A DNA stretch of 64,000 nucleotides from Bombus terrestris (taxonomy: Eukaryota; Arthropoda; Insecta; Hymenoptera; Apidae). The stretch lies in NCBI RefSeq assembly GCF_910591885.1, contig NW_025963548.1, positions 983,501 through 1,047,500 on the forward strand, written 5' to 3'. Both the position numbers and the translations under genes were made by a program. Of this stretch, positions 39,229 to 53,600 are shown piece by piece; position 1 is the stretch's first letter; each line of letters begins with the position of its first letter. The notes under the pieces are model-generated. The model ran no database searches. It was not told the origin of the DNA and saw only the letters and a program-made list of their open reading frames with translations.

Positions 39229-40492
39229 TGCCTAATTTTGTCAGCGATTTCGGACCACACGTTGCACTGTACTATGTGGAAATATTACTATTTATGTAAA
39301 ACTATTGATAAACTGTAAACTTTGTCAGTACGCAATTCGATAAAGACTTCCGGCACCTCGGGCTGGTGCGAATATTTCAATGTCCCTATGTGCCAACCGT
39401 TGGTTTGTGACACACCTTTGCGCGTCCCTCGCTCGGTGCGCTCGCTCGAAAACTATGGCCTAACCTAAAACCATTCCCTCTTGCGTTCGTTATTTGATAA
39501 GGAGGCGACTTATTTCAAATTTGCTAACGTGTCGGATCGGCTGTGAGGTTGGACTAGATATATACGAGCGAGCGGAGCGAGCGAGCTACGATTACAATTT
39601 CCAAGCTATACATATACCTTATATTGCCTTGCATATATTTCCTGTTATTGCCTAATTTAGTCAGCGATATCAGACAACACGTTGCACTGCACTGTGTGGA
39701 AATATTACTATTTATATGAAACTATTGATGAAATGTAAACTTTTGTCAGTACGCAATTCGATAAAGACTTCCGGCTCCTCGGGCTGGTGCGAATATTTCA
39801 ATGTCTCTATGTGCCAAACCGTTGGATTGTGACACACATTTACGCGTCCCTCGCTCGCTGCGCTCGCTCAAAAACTACAGCCTAACCTAAAACCAATCCA
39901 TCTTACGTTCATTATTCTATAAGGAGGCGACTTATTTCAAATTTGCTAACGTGTCGAATCGGTTGTGAGGTTGGACTAGATTTATACGAGCGAGCGGAGC
40001 GAGCGAGCTACGATTACAATTTCCAAGCTATACATATACCTTATATTGCCTTGCATATATTTCCTGTTATTGCCTAATTTAGTCAGCGATATCAGACAAC
40101 ACGTTGCACTGCACTGTGTGGAAATATTACTATTTATATGAAACTATTGATGAAATGTAAACTTTTGTCACTACGCAATTCGATAAAGACTTCCGGCTCC
40201 TCGGGCTGGTGCGAATATTTCAATGTCCCTATGTGCCAAACCGTTGGATTGTGACACACATTTACGCGTCCCTCGCTCGCTGCGCTCGCTCGAAAACTAT
40301 AGCCTAACCTAAAACCAGTGCCTCTTACGTTCGTTATTCTATAAGGAGGCGACTAATTTCGAATTTAATAACTGTTCGGATCGGTTGTGAGGTTGGACTA
40401 GATTTTTACGAGCGAGCGGATCGAGCGAGCTACGATTACAATATCCACGCTATACACATACCTTATATTGCCTTGCATATATTTCCTGTTAT
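39229..40492. repeat. Ordered three-monomer module, copy 5 of 5
   Basis: Same order for the first two monomers. The third (40071) keeps only the module head; its tail comes from the next monomer type, so CTATCTGCCAAGCC is missing. Confidence 0.85.
40071..40492. repeat. Hybrid monomer 97, in-phase loss of one monomer (422 bp)
   Basis: The head matches 35871 (GATATCAGAC, CACTGTGTGG) and the tail matches 36293 (CTATGTGCCAAACC, CTTACGTTCG, ACACATACC). The switch lies between 40117 and 40232. Confidence 0.85.
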
Positions 40493-40908
40493 TGCCTAAT
40501 TTTGTCAGCGATTTCGGACCACACGTTGCACTGTACTATGTGGAAATATTACTATTTATGTAAAACTATTGATAAACTGTAAACTTTGTCAGTACGCAAT
40601 TCGATAAAGACATCCGGCACCTCGGGCTGGTGCGAATATTTCAATGTCCCTATGTGCCAACCGTTGGATTGTGACACACCTTTAAGCGTCCCTCGCTGGC
40701 TGCGCTCGAAAACTATAGCCTAACCTAAAACCAATCCCTCTTGCGGTCGTTATTCGATAAGGAGGCGACTTATTTCAAATTTACTAACTGTTCGGATCGG
40801 TTGTGAGGTTGGACTAGATTTTAACGAGCGAGCGGAGCGAGCGAGCTACGGTTACAATTTCCACGCTATACATATACCTTATATTGCCTTGCATATATTT
40901 CCTGTTAT
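40493..40908. repeat. Hybrid monomer 98, in-phase loss of one monomer (418 bp)
   Basis: The head matches T3 monomer 36715 (GATTTCGG, CTCCGGCACC-type bases, CCAACCG); the tail matches T4 monomer 37131 (GGATTGTG, TTTAAGCG, GCTGGCTGCG, TTTTAACGAG). The switch lies within 40661-40667, the seven bases CCGTTGG. Confidence 0.87.
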
Positions 40909-41904
40909 TGCCGAATTTTGTCAGCGATTTCGGACCACACGTTGCACTGTACCTTGTCGAAATATTACTATTTATGTAAAACTATTGATAAACTGTAAAC
41001 TTTGTCAGTACGCAATTCGATAAAGACTTCCGGCACCTCGGGCTGGTGCGAATATTTCAATGTCCCTATGTGCCAACCGTTGGTTTGTGACACACCTTTA
41101 CGCGTCCCTTGCTGGCTGCGCTCGAAAGCCATAGCCTAACCTAAAAACAATCCCTCTTGCGGTCGTTATTCGAAAAGGAGGCGACTTATTTCAAATTTAC
41201 TAACGGTTCGGATCGGTTGTGAGGTTGGACTAGATTTTAACGAGCGAGCGGAGCGAGCGAGCTACGGTTACAATTTCCACGCTATACATATACCTTATAT
41301 TGCCTTGCATATATTTCCTGTTATTGCCTAATTTTGTCAGCGATTTCGGACCACACGTTGCACTGTACTGTGTGGAAATATTACTATTTATATGAAACTA
41401 TTGATGAAATGTAAACTTTTGTCAGTACGCAATTCGATAAAGACTTCCGGCTCCTCGGGCTGGTGCGAATATTTCAATGTCCCTATGTGCCAAACCGTTG
41501 GATTGTGACACACATTTACGCGTCCCTCGCCCGCTGCGCTCGCTCGAAAACTATAGCCTAACCTAAAACCAGTCCCTCTTACGTTCGTTATTCTATAAGG
41601 AGGCGACTTATTTCGAATTTAATAACTGTTTGGATCGGTTGTGAGGTTGGACTAGATTTTTACGAGCGAGCGGAGCGAGCGAGCTACGATTACAATATCC
41701 ACGCTATACATATACCTTATATTGCCTTGCATATATTTCCTGTTATTGCCTAATTTTGTCAGCGATTTCGGACCACACGTTGCACTGTACTATGTCGAAA
41801 TATTACTATTTATGTAAAACTATTGATAAACTGTAAACTTTGTCAGTACGCAATTCGATAAAGACTTCCGGCACCTCGGGCTGGTGCGAATATTTCAATG
41901 TCCC

Positions 41905-44900
41905 TATGTGCCAACCGTTGGTTTGTGACACACCTTTACGCGTCCCTCGCTCGGTGCGCTCACTCGAAAACTATGGCCTAACCTAAAACCATTCCCTCTT
42001 GCGTTCGTTATTTGATAAGGAGGCGACTTATTTCAAATTTGCTAACGTGTCGGATCGGCTATGAGGTTGGACTAGATTTATACGAGCGAGCGGAGCGAGC
42101 GAGCTACGATTACAATATCCACGCTATACATATACCTTATATTGCCTTGCATATATTTCCTGTTATTGCCCAATTTTGTCAGCGATTTCGGACCACACGG
42201 TGCACTGTACTATGTGGAAATATTACTATTTATGTAAAACTATTGATAATCTGTAAACTTTGTCAGTACGCAATTCGATAAAGACTTCCGGCACCTCGGG
42301 CTGGTGCGAATATTTCAATGTCCCTATGTGCCAACCGTTGGTTTGTGACACACCTTTACGCGTCCCTCGCTCGGTGCGCTCGCTCGAAAACTATGGCCTA
42401 ACCTAAAACCATTCCCTCTTGCGTTCGTTATTTGATAAGGAGGCGACTTATTTCAAATTTGCTAACGTGTCGGATCGGCTGTGAGGTTGGACTAGATATA
42501 TACGAGCGAGCGGAGCGAGCGAGCTACGATTACAATTTCCAAGCTATACATATACCTTATATTGCCTTGCATATATTTCCTGTTATTGCCTAATTTAGTC
42601 AGCGGTACCAGACAACACGTTGCACTGTACTATGTGGAAATATTACTATTTATGTAAAACTATTGATAAACTGTAAACTTTGTCAGTACTCAATTCGATA
42701 AAGACTTCCGGCTCCTCGGGCTGGTGCGAATATTTCAATGTCCCTATGTGCCAAACCGTTGGATTGTGACACACATTTACGCGTCCCTCGCCCGCTGCGC
42801 TCGCTCGAAAACTATAGCCTAACCTAAAACCAGTCCCTCTTACGTTCGTTATTCTATAAGGAGGCGACTTATTTCGAATTTAATAACTGTTCGGATCAGT
42901 TGTGAGGTTGGACTAGATTTTTACGAGCGAGCGGAGCGAGCGAGCTACGATTACAATATCCACGCTATACATATACCTTATATTGCCTTGCATATATTTC
43001 CTGTTATTGCCTAATTTTGTCAGCGATTTCGGACCACACGTTGCACTGTACTATGTCGAAATATTACTATTTATGTAAAACTATTGATAAACTGTAAACT
43101 TTGTCAGTACGCAATTCGATAAAGACTTCCGGCACCTCGGGCTGGTGCGAATATTTCAATGTCCCTATGTGCCAACCGTTGGTTTGTGACACACCTTTAC
43201 GCGTCCCTCGCTCGGTGCGCTCGCTCGAAAACTATGGCCTAACCTAAAACCATTCCCTCTTGCGTTCGTTATTTGATAAGGAGGCGACTTATTTCAAATT
43301 TGCTAACGTGTCGGATCGGCTGTGAGGTTGGACTAGATATATACGAGCGAGCGGAGCGAGCGAGCTACGATTACAATTTCCAAGCTATACATATACCTTA
43401 TATTGCCTTGCATATATTTCCTGTTATTGCCTAATTTAGTCAGCGGTATCAGACAACACGTTGCACTGTACTATGTGGAAATATTACTATTTATATGAAA
43501 CTATTGATGAAATGTAAACTTTTGTCAGTACGCAATTCGATAAAGACTTCCGGCTCCTCGGGCTGGTGCGAATATTTCAATGTCCCTATGTGCCAAACCG
43601 TTGGATTGTGACACACATTTACGCGTCCCTCGCTCGCTGCGCTCGCTCGAGAACTATAGCCTAACCTAAAACCAGTCCCTCTTACGTTCGTTATTCTATA
43701 AGGAGGCGACTTATTTCGAATTTAATAACTGTTCGGATCGGTTGTGAGGTTGGACTAGATTTTTACGAGCGAGCGGAGCGAGCGAGCTACGATTACAATA
43801 TCCACGCTATACACATACCTTATATTGCCTTGCATATATTTCCTGTTATTGCCTAATTTTGTCAGCGATTTCGGACCACACGTTGCACTGTACTATGTGG
43901 AAGTATTACTATTTATGTAAAACTATTGATAAACTGTAAACTTTGTCAGTACGCAATTCGATAAAGACTTCCGGCACCTCGGGCTGGTGCGAATATTTCA
44001 ATGTCCCTATGTGCCAACCGTTGGTTTGTGACACACCTTTACGCGTCCCATGCTGGCTGCGCTCGAAAGCCATAGCCTAACCTAAAACCAATCCCTCTTG
44101 CGGTCGTTATTCGATAAGGAGGCGACTTATTTCAAATTTACTAACGGTTCAGATCGGTTGTGAGGTTGGACTAGATTTTTACGAGCGAGCGGAGCGAGCG
44201 AGCTACGATTACAATTTCCACGCTATACATATACCTTATATTGCCTTGCATATATTTCCTGTTATTGCCTAATTTTGTCAGCGATATCGGACCACACGTT
44301 GCACTGCACTATGTGGAAATATTACTATTGATGTAAAACTATTGATAAACTCTAAACTTTCGTCAGTACGCAATTCGATAAAGACTTCCGGCTCCTCGGG
44401 CTGGTGCGAATATTTCAATGTCCCTATGTGCCAAACCGTTGGATTGTGACACACCTTTAAGCGTCCCTCGCTGGCTGCGCTCGAAAACTATAGCCTAACC
44501 TAAAACCAATCCCTCTTGCGGTCGTTATTCGATAAGGAGGCGACTTATTTCAAATTTACTAACTGTTCGGATCGGTTGTGAGGTTGGACTAGATTTTAAC
44601 GAGCGAGCGGAGCGAGCGAGCTACGGTTACAATTTCCACGCTATACATATACCTTATATTGCCTTGCATATATTTCCTGTTATTGCCTAATTTTGTCAGC
44701 GATTTCGGACCACACGTTGCACTGTACTATGTGGAAATATTACTATTTATGTAAAACTATTGATAAACTGTAAACTTTGTCAGTACGCAATTCGATAAAG
44801 ACTTCCGGCACCTCGGGCTGGTGCGAATATTTCAATGTCCCTATGTGCCAACCGTTGGTTTGTGACACACCTTTACGCGTCCCTTGCTGGCTGCGCTCGA

Positions 44901-45185
44901 AAGCCATAGCCTAACCTAAAACCAATCCCTCTTGCGGTCGTTATTCGATAAGGAGGCGACTTATTTCAAATATACTAACGGTTCGGATCGGTTGTGAGGT
45001 TGGACTAGATTTTAACGAGCGAGCGGAGCGAGCGAGCTACGGTTACAATTTCCACGCTATACATATACCTTATATTGCCTTGCATATATTTCCTGTTATT
45101 GCCTAATTTTGTCAGCGATTTCGGACCACACGTTGCACTGTACTGTGTGGAAATATTACTATTTATGTAAAACTATTGATAAACT
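41905..45185. repeat. Mixed monomers between the 10- and 13-monomer units
   Basis: Monomer starts are 42167, 42587, 43008, 43428, 43850, 44266, 44684 and 45100. 42167 is a TGCCCAATT/CACGGTG copy. 42587 is a mosaic (GCGGTACC head, T1 centre, T2 tail). 43428, 43850 and 44266 keep the T2, T3, T4 order. 44684 is T3 with ATACTAACGG. Confidence 0.88.
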
Positions 45186-45517
45186 CTAGACTTTCGTCAG
45201 TACGCAATTCGATAAAGACTTCCGGCTCCTCGGGCTGGCGCGAATATTTCAATGTCCCTATGTGCCAAACCGTTGGATTGTGACACACCTTTAAGCGTCC
45301 CTCGCTGGCTGCGCTCGAAAACTATAGCCTAACCTAAAACCAATCCCTCTTGCGGTCGTTATTCGATAAGGAGGCGACTTATTTCAAATTTACCAACTGT
45401 TCGGATCGGTTGTGAGGTTGGACTAGATTTTAACGAGCGAGCGGAGCGAGCGAGCTACGGTTACAATTTCCACGCTATACATATACCTTATATTGCCTTG
45501 CATATATTTCCTGTTAT
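45100..45517. repeat. Hybrid monomer 109 at the left edge of the 13-monomer unit
   Basis: A T1-type head (GATTTCGG, TACTGTGTGG, ATTTATG) joins a T4 tail (ACTCTAGACTTTCG, GGGCTGGCGCG, GCTGGCTGCG). The switch lies between 45165 and 45185. The corresponding monomer at 50540 is T4 throughout. Confidence 0.85.
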
Positions 45518-48500
45518 TGCCTAATTTTGTCAGCGATTTCGGACCACACGTTGCACTGTACTATGTGGAAATATTACTATTTATGTAAAACTATTGATGA
45601 ACTGTAAACTTTGTCAGTACGCAATTCGATAAAGACTTCCGGCACCTCGGGCTGGTGCGAATATTTCAATGTCCCTATGTGCCAACCGTTGGTTTGTGAC
45701 ACACCTTTACGCGTCCCTTGCTGGCTGCGCTCGAAAGCCATAGCCTAACCTAACACCAATCCCTCTTGCGGTCGTTATTCGATAAGGAGGCGACTTATTT
45801 CAAATTTACTAACGGTTCGGATCGGTTGTGAGGTTGGACTAGATTTTAACGAGCGAGCGGAGCGAGCGAGCTACGGTTACAATTTCCACGCTATACATAT
45901 ACCTTATATTGCCTTGCATATATTTCCTGTTATTGCCTAATTTTGTCAGCGATTTCGGACCACACGTTGCACTGTACTGTGTGGAAATATTACTATTTAT
46001 GTAAAACTATTGATAAACTGTAAACTTTGTCAGTACGCAATTCGATAAAGACTTCCGGCACCTCGGGCTGGTGCGAATATTTCAATGTCCCTATGTGCCA
46101 ACCGTTGGTTTGTGACACACCTTTACGCGTCCCTCGCTCGGTGCGCTCGTTCGAAAACTATGGCCTAACCTAAAACCAATCCCTCTTGCGTTCGTTATTT
46201 GATAAGGAGGCGACTTATTTCAAATTTGCTAACGTGTCGGATCGGCTGTGAGGTTGGACTAGATTTTTACGAGCGAGCGGAGCGAGCGAGCTTCGATTAC
46301 AATATCCACGCTATACACATACCTTATATTGCCTTGCATATATTTCCTGTTATTGCCTAATTTTGTCAGCGATTTCGGACCACACGTTGCACTGTACTAT
46401 GTGGAAATATTACTATTTATGTAAAACTATTGATAAACTGTAAACTTTGTCAGTACGCAATTCGATAAAGACTTCCGGCACCTCGGGCTGGTGCGAATAT
46501 TTCAATGTCCCTATGTGCCAACCGTTGGTTTGTGACACACCTTTACGCGTCCCTTGCTGGCTGCGCTCGAAAGCCATAGCCTAACCTAAAACCAATCCCT
46601 CTTGCGGTCGTTATTCGATAAGGAGGCGACTTATTTCAAATTTACTAACGGTTCGGATCGGTCGTGAGGTTGGACTAGATTTTTACGAGCGAGCGGAGCG
46701 AGCGAGCTACGATTACAATTTCCACGCTATACATATACCTTATATTGCCTTGCATATATTTCCTGTTATTGCCTAATTTTGTCAGCGATATCGGACCACA
46801 CGTTGCACTGCACTATGTGGAAATATTACTATTGATGTAAAACTATTGATAAACTCTAAACTTTCGTCAGTACGCAATTCGATAAAGACTTCCGGCTCCT
46901 CGGGCTGGTGCGAATATTTCAATGTCCCTATGTGCCAAACCGTTGGATTGTGACACACCTTTAAGCGTCCCTCGCTGGCTGCGCTCGAAAACTATAGCCT
47001 AACCTAAAACCAATCCCTCTTGCGGTCGTTATTCGATAAGGAGGCGACTTATTTCAAATTTACCAACTGTTCGGATCGGTTGTGAGGTTGGACTAGATTT
47101 TATCGAGCGAGCGGAGCGAGCGAGCTACGGTTACAATTTCCACGCTATACATATACCTTATATTGCCTTGCATATATTTCCTGTTTTTGCCTAATTTTGT
47201 CAGCGATTTCGGACCACACGTTGCACTGTACTATGTGGAAATATTACTATTTATGTAAAACTATTGATGAACTGTAAACTTTGGCAGTACGCAATTCGAT
47301 AAAGACTTCCGGCACCTCGGGCTGGTGCGAATATTTCAATGTCCCTATGTGCCAACCGTTGGTTTGTGACACACCTTTACGCGCCCCTTGCTGGCTGCGC
47401 TCGAAAGCCATAGCCTAACCTAACACCAATCCCTCTTGCGGTCGTTATTCGATAAGGAGGCGACTTATTTCAAATTTACTAACGGTTCGGATCGGTTGTG
47501 AGGTTGGACTAGATTTTAACGAGAGAGCGGAGCGAGCGAGCTACGGTTACAATTTCCACGCTATACATATACCTTATATTGCCTTGCATATATTTCCTGT
47601 TATTGCCTAATTTTGTCAGCGATTTCGGACCACACGTTGCACTGTACCGTGTGGAAATATTACTATTTATGTAAAACTATTGATAAACTGTAAACATTGT
47701 CAGTACGCAATTCGATAAAGACTTCCGGCACCTCGGGCTGGTGCGAATATTTCAATGTCCCTATGTGCCAACCGTTGGTTTGTGACACACCTTTACGCGT
47801 CCCTCGCTCGGTGCGCTCGCTCGAAAACTATGGCCTAACCTAAAACCAATCCCTCTTGCGTTCGTTATTTGATAAGGAGGCGACTTATTTCAAATTTGCT
47901 AACGTGTCGGATCGGCTGTGAGGTTGGACTAGATTTATACGAGCGAGCGGAGCGAGCGAGCTACGATTACAATATCCACGCTATACATATACCTTATATT
48001 GCCTTGCATATATTTCCTGTTATTGCCTAATTTAGTCAGCGGTATCAGACAACACGTTGCACTGTACTATGTGGAAATATTACTATTTACATGAAACTAT
48101 TGATGAAATGTAAACTTTTGTCAGTACGCAATTCGATAAAGACTTCCGGCTCCTCGGGCTGGTGCGAATATTTCAATGTCCCTATGTGCCAAACCGTTGG
48201 ATTGTGACACATATTTACGCGTCCCTCGCTCGCTGCGCTCGCTCGAAAACTATAGCCTAACCTAAAACCAGTCCCTCTTACGTTCGTTATTCTATAAGGA
48301 GGCGACTTATTTCGAATTTAATAACTGTTCGGATCGGTTGTGAGGTTGGACTAGATTTTTACGAGCGAGCGGAGCGAGCGAGCTACGATTACAATATCCA
48401 CGCTATACACATACCTTATATTGCCTTGCATATATTTCCTGTTATTGCCTAATTTTGTCAGCGATTTCGGACCACACGTTGCACTGTACTATGTGGAAAT

Positions 48501-50625
48501 ATTACTATTTATGTAAAACTATTGATAAACTGTAAACTTTGTCAGTACGCAATTCGATAAAGACTTCCGGCACCTCGGGCTGGTGCGAATATTTCAATGT
48601 CCCTATGTGCCAACCGTTGGTTTGTGACACACCTTTACGCGTCCCTCGCTCGGTGCGCTCGCTCGAAAACTATGGCCTAACCTAAAACCAATCCCTCTTG
48701 CGTTCGTTATTTGATAAGGAGGCGACTTATTTCAAATTTGCTAACGTGTCGGATCGGCTGTGAGGTTGGACTAGATTTTTACGAGCGAGCGGAGCGAGCG
48801 AGCTACGATTACAATATCCACGCTATACATATACCTTATATTGCCTTGCATATATTTCCTGTTATTGCCTAATTTTGTCAGCGATTTCGGACCACACGTT
48901 GCACTGTACTATGTGGAAATATTACTATTTATGTAAAACTATTGATAAACTGTAAGCTTTGTCAGTACGCAATTCGATAAAGACTTCCGGCACCTCGGGC
49001 TGGTGCGAATATTTCAATGTCCCTATGTGCCAACCGTTGGTTTGTGACACACCTTTACGCGTCCCTTGCTGGCTGCGCTCGAAAGCCATAGCCTAACCTA
49101 AAACCAATCCCTCTTGCGGTCGTTATTCGATAAGGAGGCGACTTATTTCAAATTTACTAACGGTTCGGATCGGTTGTGAGGTTGGACTAGATTTTATCGA
49201 GCGAGCGGAGCGAGCGAGCTACGGTTACAATTTCCACGCTATACATATACCTTATATTGCCTTGCATATATTTCCTGTTATTGCCTAATTTTGTCAGCGA
49301 TTTCGGACCACACGTTGCACTGTACTGTGTGGAAATATTACTATTTATGTAAAACTATTGATAATCTGTAAACTTTGTCAGTACGCAATTCGATAAAGAC
49401 TTCCGGCACCTCGGGCTGGTGCGAATATTTCAATGTCCCTATGTGCCAACCGTTGGTTTGTGACACACCTTTACGCGTCCCTCGCTCGGTGCGCTCGCTC
49501 GAAAACTATGGCCTAACCTAAAACCATTCCCTCTTGCGTTCGTTATTTGATAAGGAGGCGACTTATTTCAAATTTGCTAACGTGTCGGATCGGCTGTGAG
49601 GTTGGACTAGATATATACGAGCGAGCGGAGCGAGCGAGCTACGATTACAATTTCCAAGCTATACATATACCTTATATTGCCTTGCATATATTTCCTGTTA
49701 TTGCCTAATTTAGTCAGCGGTACCAGAGAACACGTTGCACTGTACTATGTGGAAATATTACTATTTATATGAAACTATTGATGAAATGTAAACTTTTGTC
49801 AGTACGCAATTCGATAAAGACTTCCGGCTCCTCGGGCTGGTGCGAATATTTCAATGTCCCTATGTGCCAAACCGTTGGATTGTGACACACATTTACGCGT
49901 CCCTCGCTCGCTGCGCTCGCTCGAAAACTACAGCCTAACCTAAAACCAGTCCCTCTTACGTTCGTTATTCTATAAGGAGGCGACTTATTTCGAATTTAAT
50001 AACTGTTCGGATCGGTTGTGAGGTTGGACTAGATTTTTACGAGCGAGCGGAGCGAGCGAGCTACGATTACAATATCCACGCTATACACATACCTTATATT
50101 GCCTTGCATATATTTGCTGTTATTGCCTAATTTTGTCAGCGATTTCGGACCACACGTTGCACTGTACTATGTGGAAATATTACTATTTATGTAAAACTAT
50201 TGATAAACTGTAAACTTTGTCAGTACGCAATTCGATAAAGACTTCCGGCACCTCGGGCTGGAGCGAATATTTCAATGTCCCTATGTGCCAACCGTTGGTT
50301 TGTGACACACCTTTACGCGTCCCTTGCTGGCTGCGCTCGAAAGCCATAGCCTAACCTAAAACCAATCCCTCTTGCGGTCGTTATTCGATAAGGAGGCGAC
50401 TTATTTCAAATTTACTAACGGTTCGGGTCGGTCGTGAGGTTGGACTAGATTTTTACGAGCGAGCGGAGCGAGCGAGCTACGATTACAATTTCCACGCTAT
50501 ACATATACCTTATATTGCCTTGCATATATTTCCTGTTATTGCCTAATTTTGTCAGCGATATCGGACCACACGTTGCACTGCACTATGTGGAAATATTACT
50601 ATTGATGTAAAACTATTGATAAACT
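45186..50625. repeat. 13-monomer higher-order unit (5,440 bp), full copy
   Basis: Monomer starts are 45518, 45934, 46354, 46770, 47188, 47604, 48024, 48446, 48866, 49282, 49702, 50124 and 50540. It matches the next unit at offset 5,440 and then 5,022 bp. Markers: GGGCTGGCGCG (about 45232 and 50672), CCTAACACC (about 45749 and 51189), GAGCTTCGATTAC (about 46289 and 51729), TTTGGCAG, GCGCCCCTTG, TGTACCGTGTGG, TTTACATGAAAC and TGTAAGCTTTG. Confidence 0.88.
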
Positions 50626-53600
50626 CTAGACTTTCGTCAGTACGCAATTCGATAAAGACTTCCGGCTCCTCGGGCTGGCGCGAATATTTCAATGTCCCTA
50701 TGTGCCAAACCGTTGGATTGTGACACACCTTTAAGCGTCCCTCGCTGGCTGCGCTCGAAAACTATAGCCTAACCTAAAACCAATCCCTCTTGCGGTCGTT
50801 ATTCGATAAGGAGGCGACTTATTTCAAATTTACCAACTGTTCGGATCGGTTGTGAGGTTGGACTAGATTTTAACGAGCGAGCGGAGCGAGCGAGCTACGG
50901 TTACAATTTCCACGCTATACATATACCTTATATTGCCTTGCATATATTTCCTGTTATTGCCTAATTTTGTCAGCGATTTCGGACCACACGTTGCACTGTA
51001 CTATGTGGAAATATTACTATTTATGTAAAACTATTGATGAACTGTAAACTTTGTCAGTACGCAATTCGATAAAGACTTCCGGCACCTCGGGCTGGTGCGA
51101 ATATTTCAATGTCCCTATGTGCCAACCGTTGGTTTGTGACACACCTTTACGCGTCCCTTGCTGGCTGCGCTCGAAAGCCATAGCCTAACCTAACACCAAT
51201 CCCTCTTGCAGTCGTTATTCGATAAGGAGGCGACTTATTTGAAATTTACTAACGGTTCGGATCGGTTGTGAGGTTGGACTAGATTTTAACGAGCGAGCGG
51301 AGCGAGCGAGCTACGGTTACAATTTCCACGCTATACATATACCTTATATTGCCTTGCATATATTTCCTGTTATTGCCTAATTTTGTCAGCGATTTCGGAC
51401 CACACGTTGCACTGTACTGTGTGGAAATATTACTATTTATGTAAAACTATTGATAAACTGTAAACTTTGTCAGTACGCAATTCGATAAAGACTTCCGGCA
51501 CCTCGGGCTGGTGCGAATATTTCAATGTCCCTATGTGCCAACCGTTGGTTTGTGACACACCTTTACGCGTCCCTCGCTCGGTGCGCTCGCTCGAAAACTA
51601 TGGCCTAACCTAAAACCAATCCCTCTTGCGTTCGTTATTTGATAAGGAGGCGACTTATTTCAAATTTGCTAACGTGTCGGATCGGCTGTGAGGTTGGACT
51701 AGATTTTTACGAGCGAGCGGAGCGAGCGAGCTTCGATTACAATATCCACGCTATACACATACCTTATATTGCCTTGCATATATTTCCTGTTATTGCCTAA
51801 TTTTGTCAGCGATTTCGGACCACACGTTGCACTGTACTATGTGGAAATATTACTATTTATGTAAAACTATTGATAAACTGTGAACTTTGTCAGTACGCAA
51901 TTCGATAAAGACTTCCGGCACCTCGGGCTGGTGCGAATATTTCAATGTCCCTATGTGCCAACCGTTGGTTTGTGACACACCTTTACGCGTCCCTTGCTGG
52001 CTGCGCTCGAAAGCCATAGCCTAACCTAAAACCAATCCCTCTTGCGGTCGTTATTCGATAAGGAGGCGACTTATTTCAAATTTACTAACGGTTCGGATCG
52101 GTCGTGAGGTTGGACTAGATTTTTACGAGCGAGCGGAGCGAGCGAGCTACGATTACAATTTCCACGCTATACATATACCTTATATTGCCTTGCACATATT
52201 TCCTGTTATTGCCTAATTTTGTCAGCGATATCGGACCACACGTTGCACTGTACTATGTGGAAATATTACTATTTATGTAAAACTATTGATGATCTGTAAA
52301 CTTTGGCAGTACGCAATTCGATAAAGACTTCCGGCACCTCGGGCAGGTGCGAATATTTCAATGTCCCTATGTGCCAACCGTTGGTTTGTGACACACCTTT
52401 ACGCGCCCCTTGCTGGCTGCGCTCGAAAGCCATAGCCTAACCTAACACCAATCCCTCTTGCGGTCGTTATTCGATAAGGAGGCGACTTATTTCAAATTTA
52501 CTAACGGTTCGGATCGGTTGTGAGGTTGGACTAGATTTTAACGAGCGAGCGGAGCGAGCGAGCTACGGTTACAATTTCCACGCTATACATATACCTTATA
52601 TTGCCTTGCATATATTTCCTGTTATTGCCTAATTTTGTCAGCGATTTCGGACCACACGTTGCACTGTACCGTGTGGAAATATTACTATTTATGTAAAACT
52701 ATTGATAAACTGTAAACATTGTCAGTACGCAATTCGATAAAGACTTCCGGCACCTCGGGCTGGTGCGAATATTTCAATGTCCCTATGTGCCAACCGTTGG
52801 TTTGTGACACACCTTTACGCGTCCCTCGCTCGGTGCGCTCGCTCGAAAACTATGGCCTAACCTAAAACCAATCCCTCTTGCGTTCGTTATTTGATAAGGA
52901 GGCGACTTATTTCAAATTTGCTAACGTGTCGGATCGGCAGTGAGGTTGGACTAGATTTATACGAGCGAGCGGAGCGAGCGAGCTACGATTACAATATCCA
53001 CGCTATACATATACCTTATATTGCCTTGCATATATTTCCTGTTATTGCCTAATTTAGTCAGCGGTATCAGACAACACGTTGCACTGTACTATGTGGAAAT
53101 ATTACTATTTACATGAAACTATTGATGAAATGTAAACTTTTGTCAGTACGCAATTCGATAAAGACTTCCGGCTCCTCGGGCTGGTGCGAATATTTCAATG
53201 TCCCTATGTGCCAAACCGTTGGATTGTGACACATATTTACGCGTCCCTCGCTCGCTGCGCTCGCTCGAAAACTATAGCCTAACCTAAAACCAGTCCCTCT
53301 TACGTTCGTTATTCTATAAGGAGGCGACTTATTTCGAATTTAATAACTGTTCGGATCGGTTGTGAGGCTGGACTAGATTTTTACGAGCGAGCGGAGCGAG
53401 CGAGCTACGATTACAATATCCACGCTATACACATACCTTATATTGCCTTGCATATATTTCCTGTTATTGCCTAATTTTGTCAGCGATTTCGGACCACACG
53501 TTGCACTGTACTATGTGGAAATATTACTATTTATGTAAAACTATTGATAAACTGTAAACTTTGTCAGTACGCAATTCGATAAAGACTTCCGGCACCTCGG

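Larger units (their letters stand above)
38545..41904. repeat. Same unit shortened to 8 monomers (3,360 bp)
   Basis: Monomer starts are 38807, 39229, 39649, 40071, 40493, 40909, 41325 and 41747. Two monomers of the full unit are missing and each loss is marked by a hybrid monomer (40071 and 40493). The period continues to about 42078 before the sequence switches to the TGCCCAATT/CACGGTG type. Confidence 0.88.
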
